Below, in pieces: positions 7,801-15,997 of a DNA stretch of 38,548 nucleotides. The stretch comes from Legionellales bacterium (GTDB lineage: Bacteria; Pseudomonadota; Gammaproteobacteria; JAHCLG01): positions 1 through 38,548 of the forward strand of contig JAHCLG010000022.1 of assembly GCA_026125385.1 (NCBI GenBank), given 5' to 3'. Under the pieces are notes generated by a model. That model was not told where the DNA came from and made no database searches. It saw nothing but the letters and a program-made list of their open reading frames with translations. The position numbers and the translations under genes were made by a program. How positions within the stretch are numbered: position 1 is the first letter of the stretch; each line of letters opens with the position of its first letter.

Positions 7801-8871
7801 TAATGGACGGATTAAAATTCTTAAGAGTAAAATAGCCACAATCACCGCCAAGAATGCCACAATAGCACTAAATACAATCCCTCGGGTTTCTACTTCATTA
7901 ATTTTACTAACAATGGTTGAATAGGGTGCTTGGACTATAATTCCTAAATAGTTTTTAGGATTTAATGGATCATAAAAATATTTTTGAAATGCATAAACCT
8001 CCCCAGAGATTTCTTGAGGAATAAATGTTGCATGTACTTGATTAGAATGATTCATCACCGGAATTAACCAGGAATTATCTTGCTGCACTCGTCTATCGTG
8101 TTTTAAATCGGTAGCAAATAATTTAGATTTATCTGGATGTAATAAATAATCACCACTACTATTAGTAATATATAGAGTCCGACTCTCTGGTAATTGCTGT
8201 TGGATATCTTGCAAAACCAAACCTAGGTTCATGGTAATTAAAATAATCCCAAACGGTTCTTTTTCTGGCGTATAAATGGGGATACCAGTTTGCAATACTA
8301 ACGTGTGAGGTAATACAATTTTTCCATTTTGTTTTGCAAGACTGGGTTCCGATAAATAAACTTCACCCGGAATTAATCGTAAGGCATCTTGAAAATAGCG
8401 CTCTTGAAAATTTTGCTGTAATTTGCTGCTGGTAATACGCTCAATTCGATTACCAAATCGCTCGATGGCAATAAGATCTTGTCCATTATTTTTAACACCA
8501 ATAAAACGAATTTGTTGATAATCTTTACGCGTGCTTAACATTTCACTAAACGTCACCGCCAAACGGTTATTTAATTGTTGTGTGCTTAAACCATCTATAG
8601 GATCCACTCCATTGTGTAAACTCGCCCGTACTAGAGCGGTTGTTGACGATAATTTTGATAATAATTCCGCATCGGCTTTCAATTGTTTAATTTCGCCACT
8701 CAACGGATAGCGAATATAATCCGTCTCATTTTCTAGATTCGCTAGCGCACGTTCTGTTAAAATTTGACGACTACCATGCACATATACTTCATTAATCGCA
8801 AATGCCGTTAACAGCACGGCGCCCATCACTAACAAGGATAACTTTGAAAGTATGGAGAGTTTAATGCGCAT
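4870..8871 (-). CDS. Membrane hybrid histidine kinase: Cache-like sensor, HAMP, GAF, HisKA, HATPase, three receivers
   Basis: 1333 aa. TM1 is about 8-27 and TM2 about 331-352. The extracytoplasmic stretch between them (about 280 aa) has the features of a double-Cache sensor. HAMP is 353-400 and GAF about 405-565. A long Glu/Gln-rich coiled coil follows (572-648). HisKA has phospho-acceptor H659 in SHELRTPLN. The ATPase has N779, DTGIG (819-823) and GGTGLGL. Three receivers have acceptors D987, D1111 and D1259; the second lacks the usual KP, reading IIIKGASS. It heads a five-gene operon and presumably senses a periplasmic ligand. Receiver-to-receiver relays to the two downstream regulators are plausible. 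The GAF domain contains CARC (491-494). The start follows an AGGTGATG-like RBS. Confidence 0.92.
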   Translation of the reverse strand: MRIKLSILSKLSLLVMGAVLLTAFAINEVYVHGSRQILTERALANLENETDYIRYPLSGEIKQLKADAELLSKLSSTTALVRASLHNGVDPIDGLSTQQLNNRLAVTFSEMLSTRKDYQQIRFIGVKNNGQDLIAIERFGNRIERITSSKLQQNFQERYFQDALRLIPGEVYLSEPSLAKQNGKIVLPHTLVLQTGIPIYTPEKEPFGIILITMNLGLVLQDIQQQLPESRTLYITNSSGDYLLHPDKSKLFATDLKHDRRVQQDNSWLIPVMNHSNQVHATFIPQEISGEVYAFQKYFYDPLNPKNYLGIIVQAPYSTIVSKINEVETRGIVFSAIVAFLAVIVAILLLRILIRPLNRVADAVVRYRRGEKNIELPTDSPDEIGILSREFTAMMKQKGEEDWVKGNLVTIARSLLGFKELSGFANSLMQVLTPIVNAQVGVFYISSTFARKQDKGDAETLIFIGACGFKDADQHTTPRMFRWGEGLVGSCARCREKMLVSDIPSNYLRISSGLGESKPTQLLLMPILFENSLVGVIELASVNEFSENHLAFLEQASFNIGVIINSISAGMRTQELLEETRQTAEELQRNEEELKTQQEELESANEEMEEKTRALEEQNNRIKLQSAELEESKKMLEDKARELELSNRYKSEFLANMSHELRTPLNSLLILARSLASNEQGNLTEEQVEEARVIHNGGLELLSLINDILDLSKVEAGKLTLVPEDVYLADMIKDLSQQFDPIAKESGVAFKLELDPTLPKTIFTDSQRVEQILKNLLSNAFKFTEKGAVTLNIHLPKNETELQRTSLLGNHVIAFTVSDTGIGIESNKLKDIFEAFQQEDGSIDRHYGGTGLGLTIARKFAHMLGGEIHVASQKDQGSAFTLYLPTKFSEEKSAVEENIPFAVITSQPKAISPELAPKAAVKLFINDDRKSIRTGDKVILIIEDDRNFAEILINISRKHGYKCLSAGDGKSGILLTSEYPITAIILDLKLPDMNGMEVLNQLKQNLKTRHIPVHIISGVDTEDGLAPLRMGAIGYLTKPVAAEEMNQVFSRIEDIIHSELKKILVVEDDKNTQMAIQSLLKHKEVEINIASSGNSALSQMRSARFDCVILDLKLPDMTGAELLAAFEKEFQAENPTPIIIYTAKELTEDENRYLNRYTNSIIIKGASSSDRLLDEVTLFLHSVESKLSQDQQTIIRLQHDPDRVLQNRTVLLVDDDLRNTFALSKLLKKHGMNVVIADNGKMALEKLVEEKSIEVVIMDIMMPIMDGYQAMQEIRQNSQWKNIPIIALTARAMPEEQERCIVAGANDYLIKPVDTDRLLTLLRVWLFKQEAVA

Positions 8872-9167
8872 AACATCACCTAATTTACTCGGTCAGCTTC
8901 ACCTGTTTATAGACAGGTTAAAGAGCAAGTTCAACCATATAGCGTACGTGTGTTCGGAAAATTGCCTTAAAATATATGAAAATCAGCAGCTTGCTAATTA
9001 ATTAAATTTGTAGAAAAATTTCATAAAAATGACGCCAGACCAATAAGGCCGATGAAAAGCGTTCAACGTCATTACGTTAGCTATGAGTTGATTGAGGATA
9101 AAAAGTTCAGGCTGTTTATAAGGAATACACTTGGAAGTCCTAAAACATTCACGTTACAATAGCCGCT
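8872..9167. other. Divergent intergenic region between kinase operon and pcnB
   Basis: It contains a 6-bp hairpin ACCTGT/ACAGGT (8901-8906 with 8913-8918) in the presumed leader of the kinase operon. An AATGACG/CGTCATT inverted repeat lies at 9028-9034 and 9067-9073, and the pcnB promoter is at 9131-9160. No ORF or RNA gene was recognised. Confidence 0.4.
9131..9160 (+). promoter_or_regulatory. Candidate pcnB promoter (would give a leaderless mRNA)
   Basis: TTGGAA (9131-9136) and TACAAT (9155-9160) are separated by 18 nt. The expected start near 9167 abuts the pcnB ATG at 9168, and no Shine-Dalgarno sequence precedes that ATG. Confidence 0.35.
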
Positions 9168-10433
9168 ATGAAATCACCATTTATTATACCTCGCGAACAA
9201 CACACCCTATCACGCCGTAATGTCAGCGAAAATGCGTTGAAGGTATTGTATCGCCTAAAAGAACATGGGTTTGCAGCTTTTTTAGTCGGCGGCAGCGTGC
9301 GCGATTTATTATTAGGCCGCACCCCAAAAGATTTTGACGTCGCCACCGATGCAAGACCGGATGACATCCGCAAAATTTTTCGCAATTGTCGCTTGATTGG
9401 TCGGCGTTTTCGTTTAGCACATATTCATTTCAATCAAGACATTATCGAAGTTGCCACATTTCGTTCAAATGCAGCGAGTAGCGACGATGATCGTTCCACC
9501 AGCGAAAGTGGCATGATCTTGCGCGACAATGTTTATGGAACCATGGAAGAAGATGCTTGGCGTCGCGATTTCACGATTAATGCTCTCTACTATAATATCG
9601 CAGATTTCAGTGTCGTGGACTATACCAAAGCGATGGAAGATTTAAAACACGGCATTGTGCGGTTGATTGGCGAACCCGAACGACGTTACCGCGAAGATCC
9701 GGTGCGCATGTTACGAGCCATTCGCTTTTGCGCTAAATTAAATATGCAAATGCACCCAACAACGGAAGAGCCCATTTATCGCTTACAACATTTACTCAGT
9801 GAAATTAGCCCGGCGCGTTTATTTGAGGAAACTTTAAAATTATTTCAAGGTGGTGCGGCATTAAATACCTATCGTTTATTGCGTCAATATCATTTATTTC
9901 ATTTTTTATTGCCGTTAACCGAAGACTATATTCAAAAAAATCCAGATTATACTGTTTTATTAGAAACTGCTTTTACCAATACCGATAAACGCATTAGTGA
10001 AGATAAACCCGTAACACCGGCATTTTTATTTGCGGTTTCCTTGTGGGGTCCCTTGCAAAATGCACTAAAAGAATTTCAACAACAACATAGCGCGTCGCAA
10101 GCCATGGATTTAGCTATCGAAAAAATTCTTAAAATTCAAACGCGCTCCATTACTATTCCACGACGTATTTCCAGCATGATGATCGATATCTGGAAATTGC
10201 AATATCGTTTACCGAATTGTCAAGGCTCCCGCGCGTGGCGTATTTTATCGCACCGTCGTTTTCGTGCCGCTTATGATTTTTTAATGATATTAGCCACCCA
10301 CGACAAAACCTTAGAACCCTTAGCCAATTGGTGGACCGAATTTCAAGTTGTTTCTACTGAAGAACAAAAAAAGATGACGCTGCAAGTGCCAAAGCTTCAA
10401 AGCGCTCGCCCGCCGAAACGTAAAAAAGGATAA
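9168..10433 (+). CDS. pcnB: Poly(A) polymerase I
   Basis: 421 aa. It adds 3' poly(A) tails to RNA, promoting exonucleolytic decay. The nucleotidyltransferase head has GGSVRD (41-46) and DFDVAT, with metal ligands D55 and D57. LIGRRFRLAHI is the signature separating bacterial poly(A) polymerases from CCA-adding enzymes. RRDFTINAL and YREDPVRMLRAIRF follow, and the C-terminus ends in a basic tail (PPKRKKG) typical of PcnB. The start matches the conserved IPREQH beginning, but no ribosome-binding site precedes it. folK follows after a 3-nt gap, as in many gammaproteobacteria. Confidence 0.93.
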   Translation: MKSPFIIPREQHTLSRRNVSENALKVLYRLKEHGFAAFLVGGSVRDLLLGRTPKDFDVATDARPDDIRKIFRNCRLIGRRFRLAHIHFNQDIIEVATFRSNAASSDDDRSTSESGMILRDNVYGTMEEDAWRRDFTINALYYNIADFSVVDYTKAMEDLKHGIVRLIGEPERRYREDPVRMLRAIRFCAKLNMQMHPTTEEPIYRLQHLLSEISPARLFEETLKLFQGGAALNTYRLLRQYHLFHFLLPLTEDYIQKNPDYTVLLETAFTNTDKRISEDKPVTPAFLFAVSLWGPLQNALKEFQQQHSASQAMDLAIEKILKIQTRSITIPRRISSMMIDIWKLQYRLPNCQGSRAWRILSHRRFRAAYDFLMILATHDKTLEPLANWWTEFQVVSTEEQKKMTLQVPKLQSARPPKRKKG

Positions 10434-10436
10434 GCT

Positions 10437-10943
10437 ATGATCCGCACCTATATTGCTTTAGGCAGCAATTTAGATAATCCACTTCAACATATTAATAACG
10501 CTTTAATTGAATTAAAAACCCATCCCAGCTTAATTCATATTCAAACCTCAAAAATTTACCGCAGCACACCGCTGGGGACAGTCAACCAGCCTGATTATAT
10601 TAACGCAGTCAGTTGTTTTGACACTGAACTCAGCGCCCATGATTTATTAACTGTTTTACAACACCTAGAATCACAACATGGACGTACTCGTAGCGATGCC
10701 GTACGCTGGGGACCTCGCACCTTAGATTTAGATATTTTATTATACGGTGATCACATTATTCATTCCCCTTGTTTAATCATTCCACATCCAGAAATGATGA
10801 AGCGTAATTTTGTTCTTTATCCATTGGCTGATATAAATCCTGAGTTAATCTTTCCAGAAGGACAACAACTCAGTATAGTGTTAGAAAAAATTTCCCAAGA
10901 TGGTTTAAGCATTGTCAGTAATGAACAAGGAGTACATTCATAA
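10437..10943 (+). CDS. folK: 2-amino-4-hydroxy-6-hydroxymethyldihydropteridine pyrophosphokinase
   Basis: 168 aa. It transfers pyrophosphate from ATP to 6-hydroxymethyl-7,8-dihydropterin in folate synthesis. Signatures are YIALGSNLDNP at the N-terminus, IYRSTPLGTVNQPDYINAV in the middle and the GPRTLDLDILLYG motif with metal-binding aspartates, then IPHPEMMKRNFVLYPL. AAGGA precedes the ATG inside the end of pcnB. Its TAA overlaps the acs ATG by one base (TAATG). The pcnB-folK pairing is a conserved gammaproteobacterial arrangement. In E. coli panB and panC follow; here acs takes that place. Confidence 0.95.
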   Translation: MIRTYIALGSNLDNPLQHINNALIELKTHPSLIHIQTSKIYRSTPLGTVNQPDYINAVSCFDTELSAHDLLTVLQHLESQHGRTRSDAVRWGPRTLDLDILLYGDHIIHSPCLIIPHPEMMKRNFVLYPLADINPELIFPEGQQLSIVLEKISQDGLSIVSNEQGVHS

Positions 10944-12886
10944 TGGCAACTACCTATTCCAGTAAACCTCATTCAAACCATTGCTATTTGGATGAACAGC
11001 AATATCAGTCGATGTATAAAAATTCATTAGACAATTTGCAATCGTTTTGGGATGAAATGGCACGACAACATATCAGTTGGTATCATCATTGGGATGTAAT
11101 TTTCGACGGTGATTTTCGTAAAGGCGAATTTGCGTGGTATGAAGGGGGAAAATTAAATGCCTGCTATAACTGTGTTGATCGGCATTTACCCGATCACAGC
11201 AAAGATATTGCGTTAATTTGGGAAGGCGAAGATCCCAGTCGTGTTAAAATTTATACCTATGAACAGCTTTATCAAGAAGTCTGTCGTTTTGCCAATGTCT
11301 TAAAACGTTATCGCGTTAAAAAAGGCGATAGAGTTTGTATTTATTTACCGATGATCCCCGAAGCATTATTTGCCATGTTAGCTTGCGCACGTATTGGTGC
11401 TGTTCACACCGTTATTTTCAGTGGTTTTTCTTCATATGCCTTACGCGATCGCATTTTAGATGCTGAGGCAAAAATCATTATTACTGCCGATGGCGCACAT
11501 CGCAATGGTAATATTTTACCGTTAAAACAAAATGTCGATGTCGCATTACAAGCATGTCCTGATGTAGAACGCGTGATTGTGATCAGTCACACCCAGCAAA
11601 CGATTTTATGGCGACTTGATCGCGATGTTAATTACAATGAATTGCGCACCCACGTTCATTTAGATTGCCCGTGTGTAGAAATGGAAGCTGAAGATCCGTT
11701 ATTTATTCTTTACACTTCCGGTTCGACAGGGCGACCCAAAGGTGTGGTTCATACGACAGGGGGATACATGACCTATGTGGCGTGTACCTTTAAATACGCG
11801 TTTAATTATCACCCGGGTGATGTTTATTGGTGTTCTGCGGATGTTGGTTGGATCACAGGTCATTCTTATATAACCTATGGCCCCTTTGCCAATGCTGCTA
11901 CTGTTTTTATGTATGAAGGCACGCCCACTTATCCCGATCCCGCACGCACGTGGGAAATGATTGATAGGCATCACATTAATATTTTTTATACGTCACCTAC
12001 TTTAGTGCGATCATTACGGAAAGAAGGCGATCGTTATGTCACCCGCACCAATCGCCGAAGTTTAAAAATTTTAGGGTCGGTTGGAGAACCTATTAATCCC
12101 TCGACCTGGGAATGGTTTTATAATGTGGTCGGAGAAAAATTTTGTCCGATTATCGACACCTGGTGGCAAACAGAAACCGGCGGCTTGATGATTAGCCCAT
12201 TACCAGGATGTGGGGTATTAAAACCGGGTTGCGCTTCTCGTCCATTTTTTGGAATTGAAGTCGATATTTTAAGTGATGCGGGTGGATTAATTAAAGGCGA
12301 AGGCGTGGGAAATCTGGTCATTCGTCGCGCCTGGCCGGGTATGGCACGCACTATTTATGGCGATCACCGCCGCTTCGTCGATACCTATTTAAAACGTTTC
12401 GCCGGATGCTATGCGACCGGCGATCGCGCGAAGCGTGATAATGAAGGTTATTATTGGATCATGGGACGTTCTGATGATGTGATTAATGTTTCGGGTCATC
12501 GTTTAGGTACTGCTGAAGTAGAATCGGTCTTGGTTGCCCATGAAGTAGTGGCGGAAGCTGCGGTGGTGGGTGTTAATCATGAAATTAAAGGCCAAGGCAT
12601 TTACGCATTTATTCAACCCATGACGCACGATACTCCCGATAATCATGCCATCACCGAATTAAATCAATTATTACGTCAGCAAATTGGCCCCATTGTGCAA
12701 TTAGATGTCGTGCAATGGGTATCCGCACTCCCCAAAACCCGTTCAGGAAAAATATTACGTCGTATTTTGCGCAAAATTGCTAATAATGATTTAGGCGATT
12801 TAGGCGATACCTCGACACTTGCCAATGAAAGTATTTTGACGGAGTTAATGAATAATCGCAAAGAAGTCGTCATTAAGAAAAAATGA
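10943..12886 (+). CDS. acs: Acetyl-CoA synthetase (AMP-forming)
   Basis: 647 aa, full family length. It activates acetate to acetyl-CoA through acetyl-AMP, feeding the TCA cycle. Visible motifs are YTSGSTGRPKGVVHTTGGY (A3 core), DTWWQTETGG (A5; the first W corresponds to the acetate-limiting tryptophan of Acs), YATGDRA, GRSDDVINVSGHRLGTAEVE (hinge and CoA-binding) and PKTRSGK, with catalytic K603, the lysine that Pat-type acetyltransferases modify in this family. The WW motif favours acetate over propionate (PrpE has YWQTETG). AAGGAG stands 11 nt before the ATG. It is co-transcribed with pcnB-folK; that it is joined to folate genes is unusual but the order is clear. Confidence 0.92.
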   Translation: MATTYSSKPHSNHCYLDEQQYQSMYKNSLDNLQSFWDEMARQHISWYHHWDVIFDGDFRKGEFAWYEGGKLNACYNCVDRHLPDHSKDIALIWEGEDPSRVKIYTYEQLYQEVCRFANVLKRYRVKKGDRVCIYLPMIPEALFAMLACARIGAVHTVIFSGFSSYALRDRILDAEAKIIITADGAHRNGNILPLKQNVDVALQACPDVERVIVISHTQQTILWRLDRDVNYNELRTHVHLDCPCVEMEAEDPLFILYTSGSTGRPKGVVHTTGGYMTYVACTFKYAFNYHPGDVYWCSADVGWITGHSYITYGPFANAATVFMYEGTPTYPDPARTWEMIDRHHINIFYTSPTLVRSLRKEGDRYVTRTNRRSLKILGSVGEPINPSTWEWFYNVVGEKFCPIIDTWWQTETGGLMISPLPGCGVLKPGCASRPFFGIEVDILSDAGGLIKGEGVGNLVIRRAWPGMARTIYGDHRRFVDTYLKRFAGCYATGDRAKRDNEGYYWIMGRSDDVINVSGHRLGTAEVESVLVAHEVVAEAAVVGVNHEIKGQGIYAFIQPMTHDTPDNHAITELNQLLRQQIGPIVQLDVVQWVSALPKTRSGKILRRILRKIANNDLGDLGDTSTLANESILTELMNNRKEVVIKKK

Positions 12887-13098
12887 AATCAATATAAATC
12901 ACATGCGCTAATTTTCGATTAAGACATGGCGTTTTTTGATAATTCTGAAGATAAATCAAACCCTCATGGCTCAAACATCCATTTTCGCAGACCTACTGAT
13001 GCAGCAGCTGTTCAGCGACGCTCGTGCACACTGATTGCAAAACAAACTGAACTTTGCGATGATCGCAGCACGACAAAAATCCAATTGAGTAGCAAGCT

Positions 13099-14100
13099 GT
13101 GGTCAATAAATTAAAATCCATTCCCATTGTGGTTGAAAGTGGGCATAAATATCAAACCCCGCAGGGGTTTTCTGCGGTAAAAAATGGGATCAGCCATAAA
13201 TTTGCCCCAGAAACATCTGTAGTTGAACGTAAACCCAGTTGGTTAAAAATTCGCTTACAACATTCTCCCAAATACGAACAATTAAAAACCATGGTGCACG
13301 ATTTAAAGCTCAGTACGGTTTGCGAAGAAGCCCATTGTCCGAATATTAGCGAATGTTGGTCACATGGCACAGCGACGATTATGTTAATGGGTAGTGTTTG
13401 CACGCGTGCTTGTCGCTTTTGTTCCGTTGATACCGGAAATCCGCGGGGCTGGTTGGATGAACACGAACCTGAAAAAACAGCTCAAACCGTGGCAGCAATG
13501 AATTTGGTCTATGTGGTATTAACCTCCGTTGATCGCGATGATTTAGCCGATGGGGGAGCCGCGCATTATGCAAAAACCATCCGCGCCATAAAAATGCGCT
13601 GCCCAGAGACGAAAGTAGAAGCGTTAACTCCCGATTTTTCCGGCAATACTTCTGCTATCGATATTTTATTAGCCAGCGGCATGGATGTCTTTGCTCAAAA
13701 TGTGGAAACCGTGGAGCGTTTAACTCATCCTGTTCGTGATCCGCGCGCAAGTTATTGGCAAACGATTGAATTACTGCGTTATGCAAAGCAAGCCAAAAGC
13801 GATGTGATTACGAAAACCAGTTTAATGTTGGGTTTGGGAGAAACTCAAGCAGAAATTTTACAAACCATGGATGATTTACGCCACGCCAATGTCGATGTCT
13901 TAACCCTAGGGCAATATTTACGTCCCACCTATAATCATTTGCCAGTTGAGCGCTATGTGACTCCTGAAGAATTTCAATTTTATCGTGAAATTGGGTTAAA
14001 AAAAGGTTTTTTTGAAGTGGCATCCGGGCCATTAGTGCGCTCGAGTTATCGCGCCGATCGCATTTTTCAAAAAGATAACTTAGGACTCACTCACGATTAA
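13099..14100 (+). CDS. lipA: Lipoyl synthase (radical SAM)
   Basis: 333 aa. It inserts two sulfurs into the octanoyl chain on GcvH and on 2-oxoacid dehydrogenase E2 subunits. Both iron-sulfur cluster sites are visible: C75-x4-C80-x5-C86 (auxiliary cluster, the sulfur donor) and the radical SAM C101-x3-C105-x2-C108 (CTRACRFC). [14 protein letters not shown] and the C-terminal VRSSYRAD, which supplies the serine ligand, are present. The start is a GTG; an in-frame TAG lies 9 bases upstream and no other initiation codon fits the family's N-terminus. The ribosome-binding site is weak. lipB, usually beside lipA, is absent from the window. GcvH encoded at 28 kb is a likely substrate. Confidence 0.93.
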   Translation: MVNKLKSIPIVVESGHKYQTPQGFSAVKNGISHKFAPETSVVERKPSWLKIRLQHSPKYEQLKTMVHDLKLSTVCEEAHCPNISECWSHGTATIMLMGSVCTRACRFCSVDTGNPRGWLDEHEPEKTAQTVAAMNLVYVVLTSVDRDDLADGGAAHYAKTIRAIKMRCPETKVEALTPDFSGNTSAIDILLASGMDVFAQNVETVERLTHPVRDPRASYWQTIELLRYAKQAKSDVITKTSLMLGLGETQAEILQTMDDLRHANVDVLTLGQYLRPTYNHLPVERYVTPEEFQFYREIGLKKGFFEVASGPLVRSSYRADRIFQKDNLGLTHD

Positions 14101-14101
14101 C

Positions 14102-15412
14102 ATGAAACGGAAAATTATTAGCGTCATTTTAGTGGTGTTATTGATGAGCTTAAGCCTACCGATTATTTTCGGCTGGGTAATTAAATATTATTTCATTAAA
14201 CAAATCAATCAGCTCAATGTCCCTCAGCAATTTTCTTTAAAGGTTTTAGAATATCATCAATCTTATTGGTATTCTTCTGCTCGCCTAGAATTTACGATCC
14301 TCAATCCTGAGTTAATAAAAAGTAATCCTACCACCATGCCTTTAACGCTACCTTTGCTAGTAAAAATCGTCAACGGCCCCTTATTATCGAATATTCGTCA
14401 GCCACATTTTGGTCAGACGATAATTTCTTGGCATACCGCAACTAATAAAATCACCCAACTCTCTTTATTACCCTTGTTTTCTGGCGAAGTGACGATTGGA
14501 TTTAAAAAAATCTTTGGTCATTTAACAATAGGTAAATTTTCGCTAGTCAATAATCAGACAACACTACAAGCTCAACCTTCAAGCCTACACTTTATTCAAA
14601 ATAATCAGCATATTTATTTTCATTTATTGACGGATGGTTTATCTCAATATACTAAAAATTATCATCTGCAATTACAGCGAGGGGAGTTACAATTTAATTT
14701 ACAGAGAAATAATCATAAACTTTGGATTATTCACGACGTGAATTTAATTCTACAACAACTTAAATGGGTTAAAGACCACGACTCACGTGAATTAAATCAC
14801 ATTAATTTTTCACTCCATCAAGATGCAAAAATTAACATCCAGGCGTTACTAAAAATAAAGACTATTTTATTCAGTGAGCACTTACCTTATAAAAATTTAC
14901 GGTTGACTCTTGATATGACTTCACTATCACCCAGTGCTTGGGCTAATTTGCAAAATCAACCCATTGCTTGGGATATGGCACTGGTTAAATTATTCGGTAA
15001 TGCTGGGCAAATCACCGCACATATTCATGTGCTTAATCAATATAATCAAAATACGCAACTACAGGCGAAAATTATATTGGAAAAACTGCTGCCTTTTAAC
15101 GATGATAATAATCTTATGGCTTTATTTGCTGCGAATTATTTATGGAAAACTGCCGATATTACGGTGAATGGAGATATTCCCAAACTCGATTTAACCACAT
15201 TTTTAAATTTAATTTGGCAAGAGCGCCTTAAAAAATCTGCTTCCGCACACCCTTCATCCTTAGCAGACTTTGCTCAACCGCAAGTTGAGCAAACGCTTCA
15301 CGACTGGATTCGGCGCGGGATCCTCATTGAGCATCAAGAATGGTATCGTGTGCGTTTTCATTCTCCAGCTGCTCGTACAGCAAAATCGAGCCAAAGTCTT
15401 TTCTCTTTGTAA
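14102..15412 (+). CDS. DUF945 / YdgA-like membrane-anchored protein
   Basis: 436 aa. An N-terminal hydrophobic segment (about 5-26) is followed by a long beta-rich extracytoplasmic region with no further membrane segments. The segment LKVLEYHQSYWYSSARLEF resembles the opening of the DUF945 (YdgA) family, where a conserved aromatic Y/F-x-S motif follows the anchor. The family's function is unknown; it is thought to sit at the cell envelope. The gene begins 1 nt after the lipA stop and is probably co-transcribed with it. Family assignment rests on length, topology and this motif, so it is moderate. Confidence 0.55.
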   Translation: MKRKIISVILVVLLMSLSLPIIFGWVIKYYFIKQINQLNVPQQFSLKVLEYHQSYWYSSARLEFTILNPELIKSNPTTMPLTLPLLVKIVNGPLLSNIRQPHFGQTIISWHTATNKITQLSLLPLFSGEVTIGFKKIFGHLTIGKFSLVNNQTTLQAQPSSLHFIQNNQHIYFHLLTDGLSQYTKNYHLQLQRGELQFNLQRNNHKLWIIHDVNLILQQLKWVKDHDSRELNHINFSLHQDAKINIQALLKIKTILFSEHLPYKNLRLTLDMTSLSPSAWANLQNQPIAWDMALVKLFGNAGQITAHIHVLNQYNQNTQLQAKIILEKLLPFNDDNNLMALFAANYLWKTADITVNGDIPKLDLTTFLNLIWQERLKKSASAHPSSLADFAQPQVEQTLHDWIRRGILIEHQEWYRVRFHSPAARTAKSSQSLFSL

Positions 15413-15437
15413 GAGATATCTCAAACCACGATTTTTG

Positions 15438-15459
15438 ACTACCCCAAATCTTGGGTAGT
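15438..15459 (+). terminator. Hairpin after the lipA/DUF945 operon, candidate terminator
   Basis: ACTACCC (15438-15444) and GGGTAGT (15453-15459) can extend to CCCAA/TTGGG, leaving a 3-nt loop with one bulged C. Only an AT-rich tail follows rather than a T-run, so termination efficiency is uncertain. Confidence 0.4.
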
Positions 15460-15572
15460 ATAAATATTAAGCATTTTGCCTAATTTTTACTAACTTATTG
15501 ATTTTTCTTGAAATGATGCGAGGCGGGTATGTTTGTCGACCCAACAATGGGTAATTTATTTCTCGACCTATC

Positions 15573-15600
15573 TTGTCTGCATCGATTTTTCGTGTAGAAT
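15573..15600 (+). promoter_or_regulatory. Candidate promoter of the GGA-rich non-coding RNA
   Basis: A -35 TTGTCT (15573-15578) and a -10 TAGAAT (15595-15600) have a 16-nt spacer. The expected start is near 15607. A TTTCTTGAAA inverted repeat (15504-15513) about 95 nt upstream could be an activator site; it does not clearly match the GacA/LetA consensus. Confidence 0.45.
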
Positions 15601-15606
15601 ACAAAC

Positions 15607-15963
15607 TATAACAAGGTGGTTATAGGAAATCAGGAAGATACCTCACTACGGATGGACTAATCGAGAATGGAATACTCTAGCCTAGGAAGGCCTCACGGAA
15701 CCAACCGATTACGGAAAATCCATCAGGATGAACTGTTGTTCGCTCTCACTCAGCAAACACAAATTAAACGGGATGAACCTTTTGAGCATGGAAGCTCTTT
15801 TATTTACAAAAATCTGCATTGTGTGATGCAATATGAAACCGAATTCTGTTATACTGGTATTTAGACCGTATTTATATTTAGCTCTAATCGAATATCGTTC
15901 TGTTGTTAACTTTACTTAATGATATGGCGGCTCACATCATCCGGATGTTGCCGCCTTTTTTTT
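15607..15963 (+). ncRNA. Candidate CsrA-sequestering regulatory RNA (CsrB/RsmZ-like)
   Basis: The stretch lies between a sigma70-like promoter and a strong intrinsic terminator, giving a predicted transcript of about 355 nt, close to E. coli CsrB. Between 15620 and 15795 there are eleven GGA trinucleotides (at 15625, 15633, 15650, 15654, 15669, 15685, 15697, 15713, 15726, 15771 and 15790); under three are expected by chance. At least two sit in hairpin loops: GCCT-AGGA-AGGC (15680-15691) and GAGC-ATGGAA-GCTC (15784-15797). CAGGATG (15724-15730) equals the E. coli CsrB repeat. In this RNA family such loops bind and titrate the translational regulator CsrA. A 65-codon ORF inside has no good ribosome-binding site. 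The 3' third lacks GGA motifs. Confidence 0.5.
15926..15963 (+). terminator. Strong rho-independent terminator of the GGA-rich RNA
   Basis: GGCGGC (15926-15931) pairs with GCCGCC (15950-15955) over an inner ACATC/GATGT stem. Eight T residues follow directly (15956-15963). Confidence 0.88.
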
Positions 15964-15997
15964 GATAGCACTCTCACAGACAAAATCGTTAGTAACG

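Noticed and set aside
12926-13114. 62-codon ORF between acs and lipA
   Set aside because: No ribosome-binding site, no recognisable protein features, and it overlaps the lipA start in another frame.
15413-15606. GacA/LetA activator box upstream of the GGA-rich RNA
   Set aside because: TTTCTTGAAA at 15504-15513 only loosely resembles the published palindromic consensus, so it is mentioned but not called.
15667-15864. 65-codon ORF inside the GGA-rich RNA
   Set aside because: It lacks a good ribosome-binding site, resembles no family, and lies in a stretch better explained by hairpins, GGA motifs and a terminator. Kept only as the main alternative.
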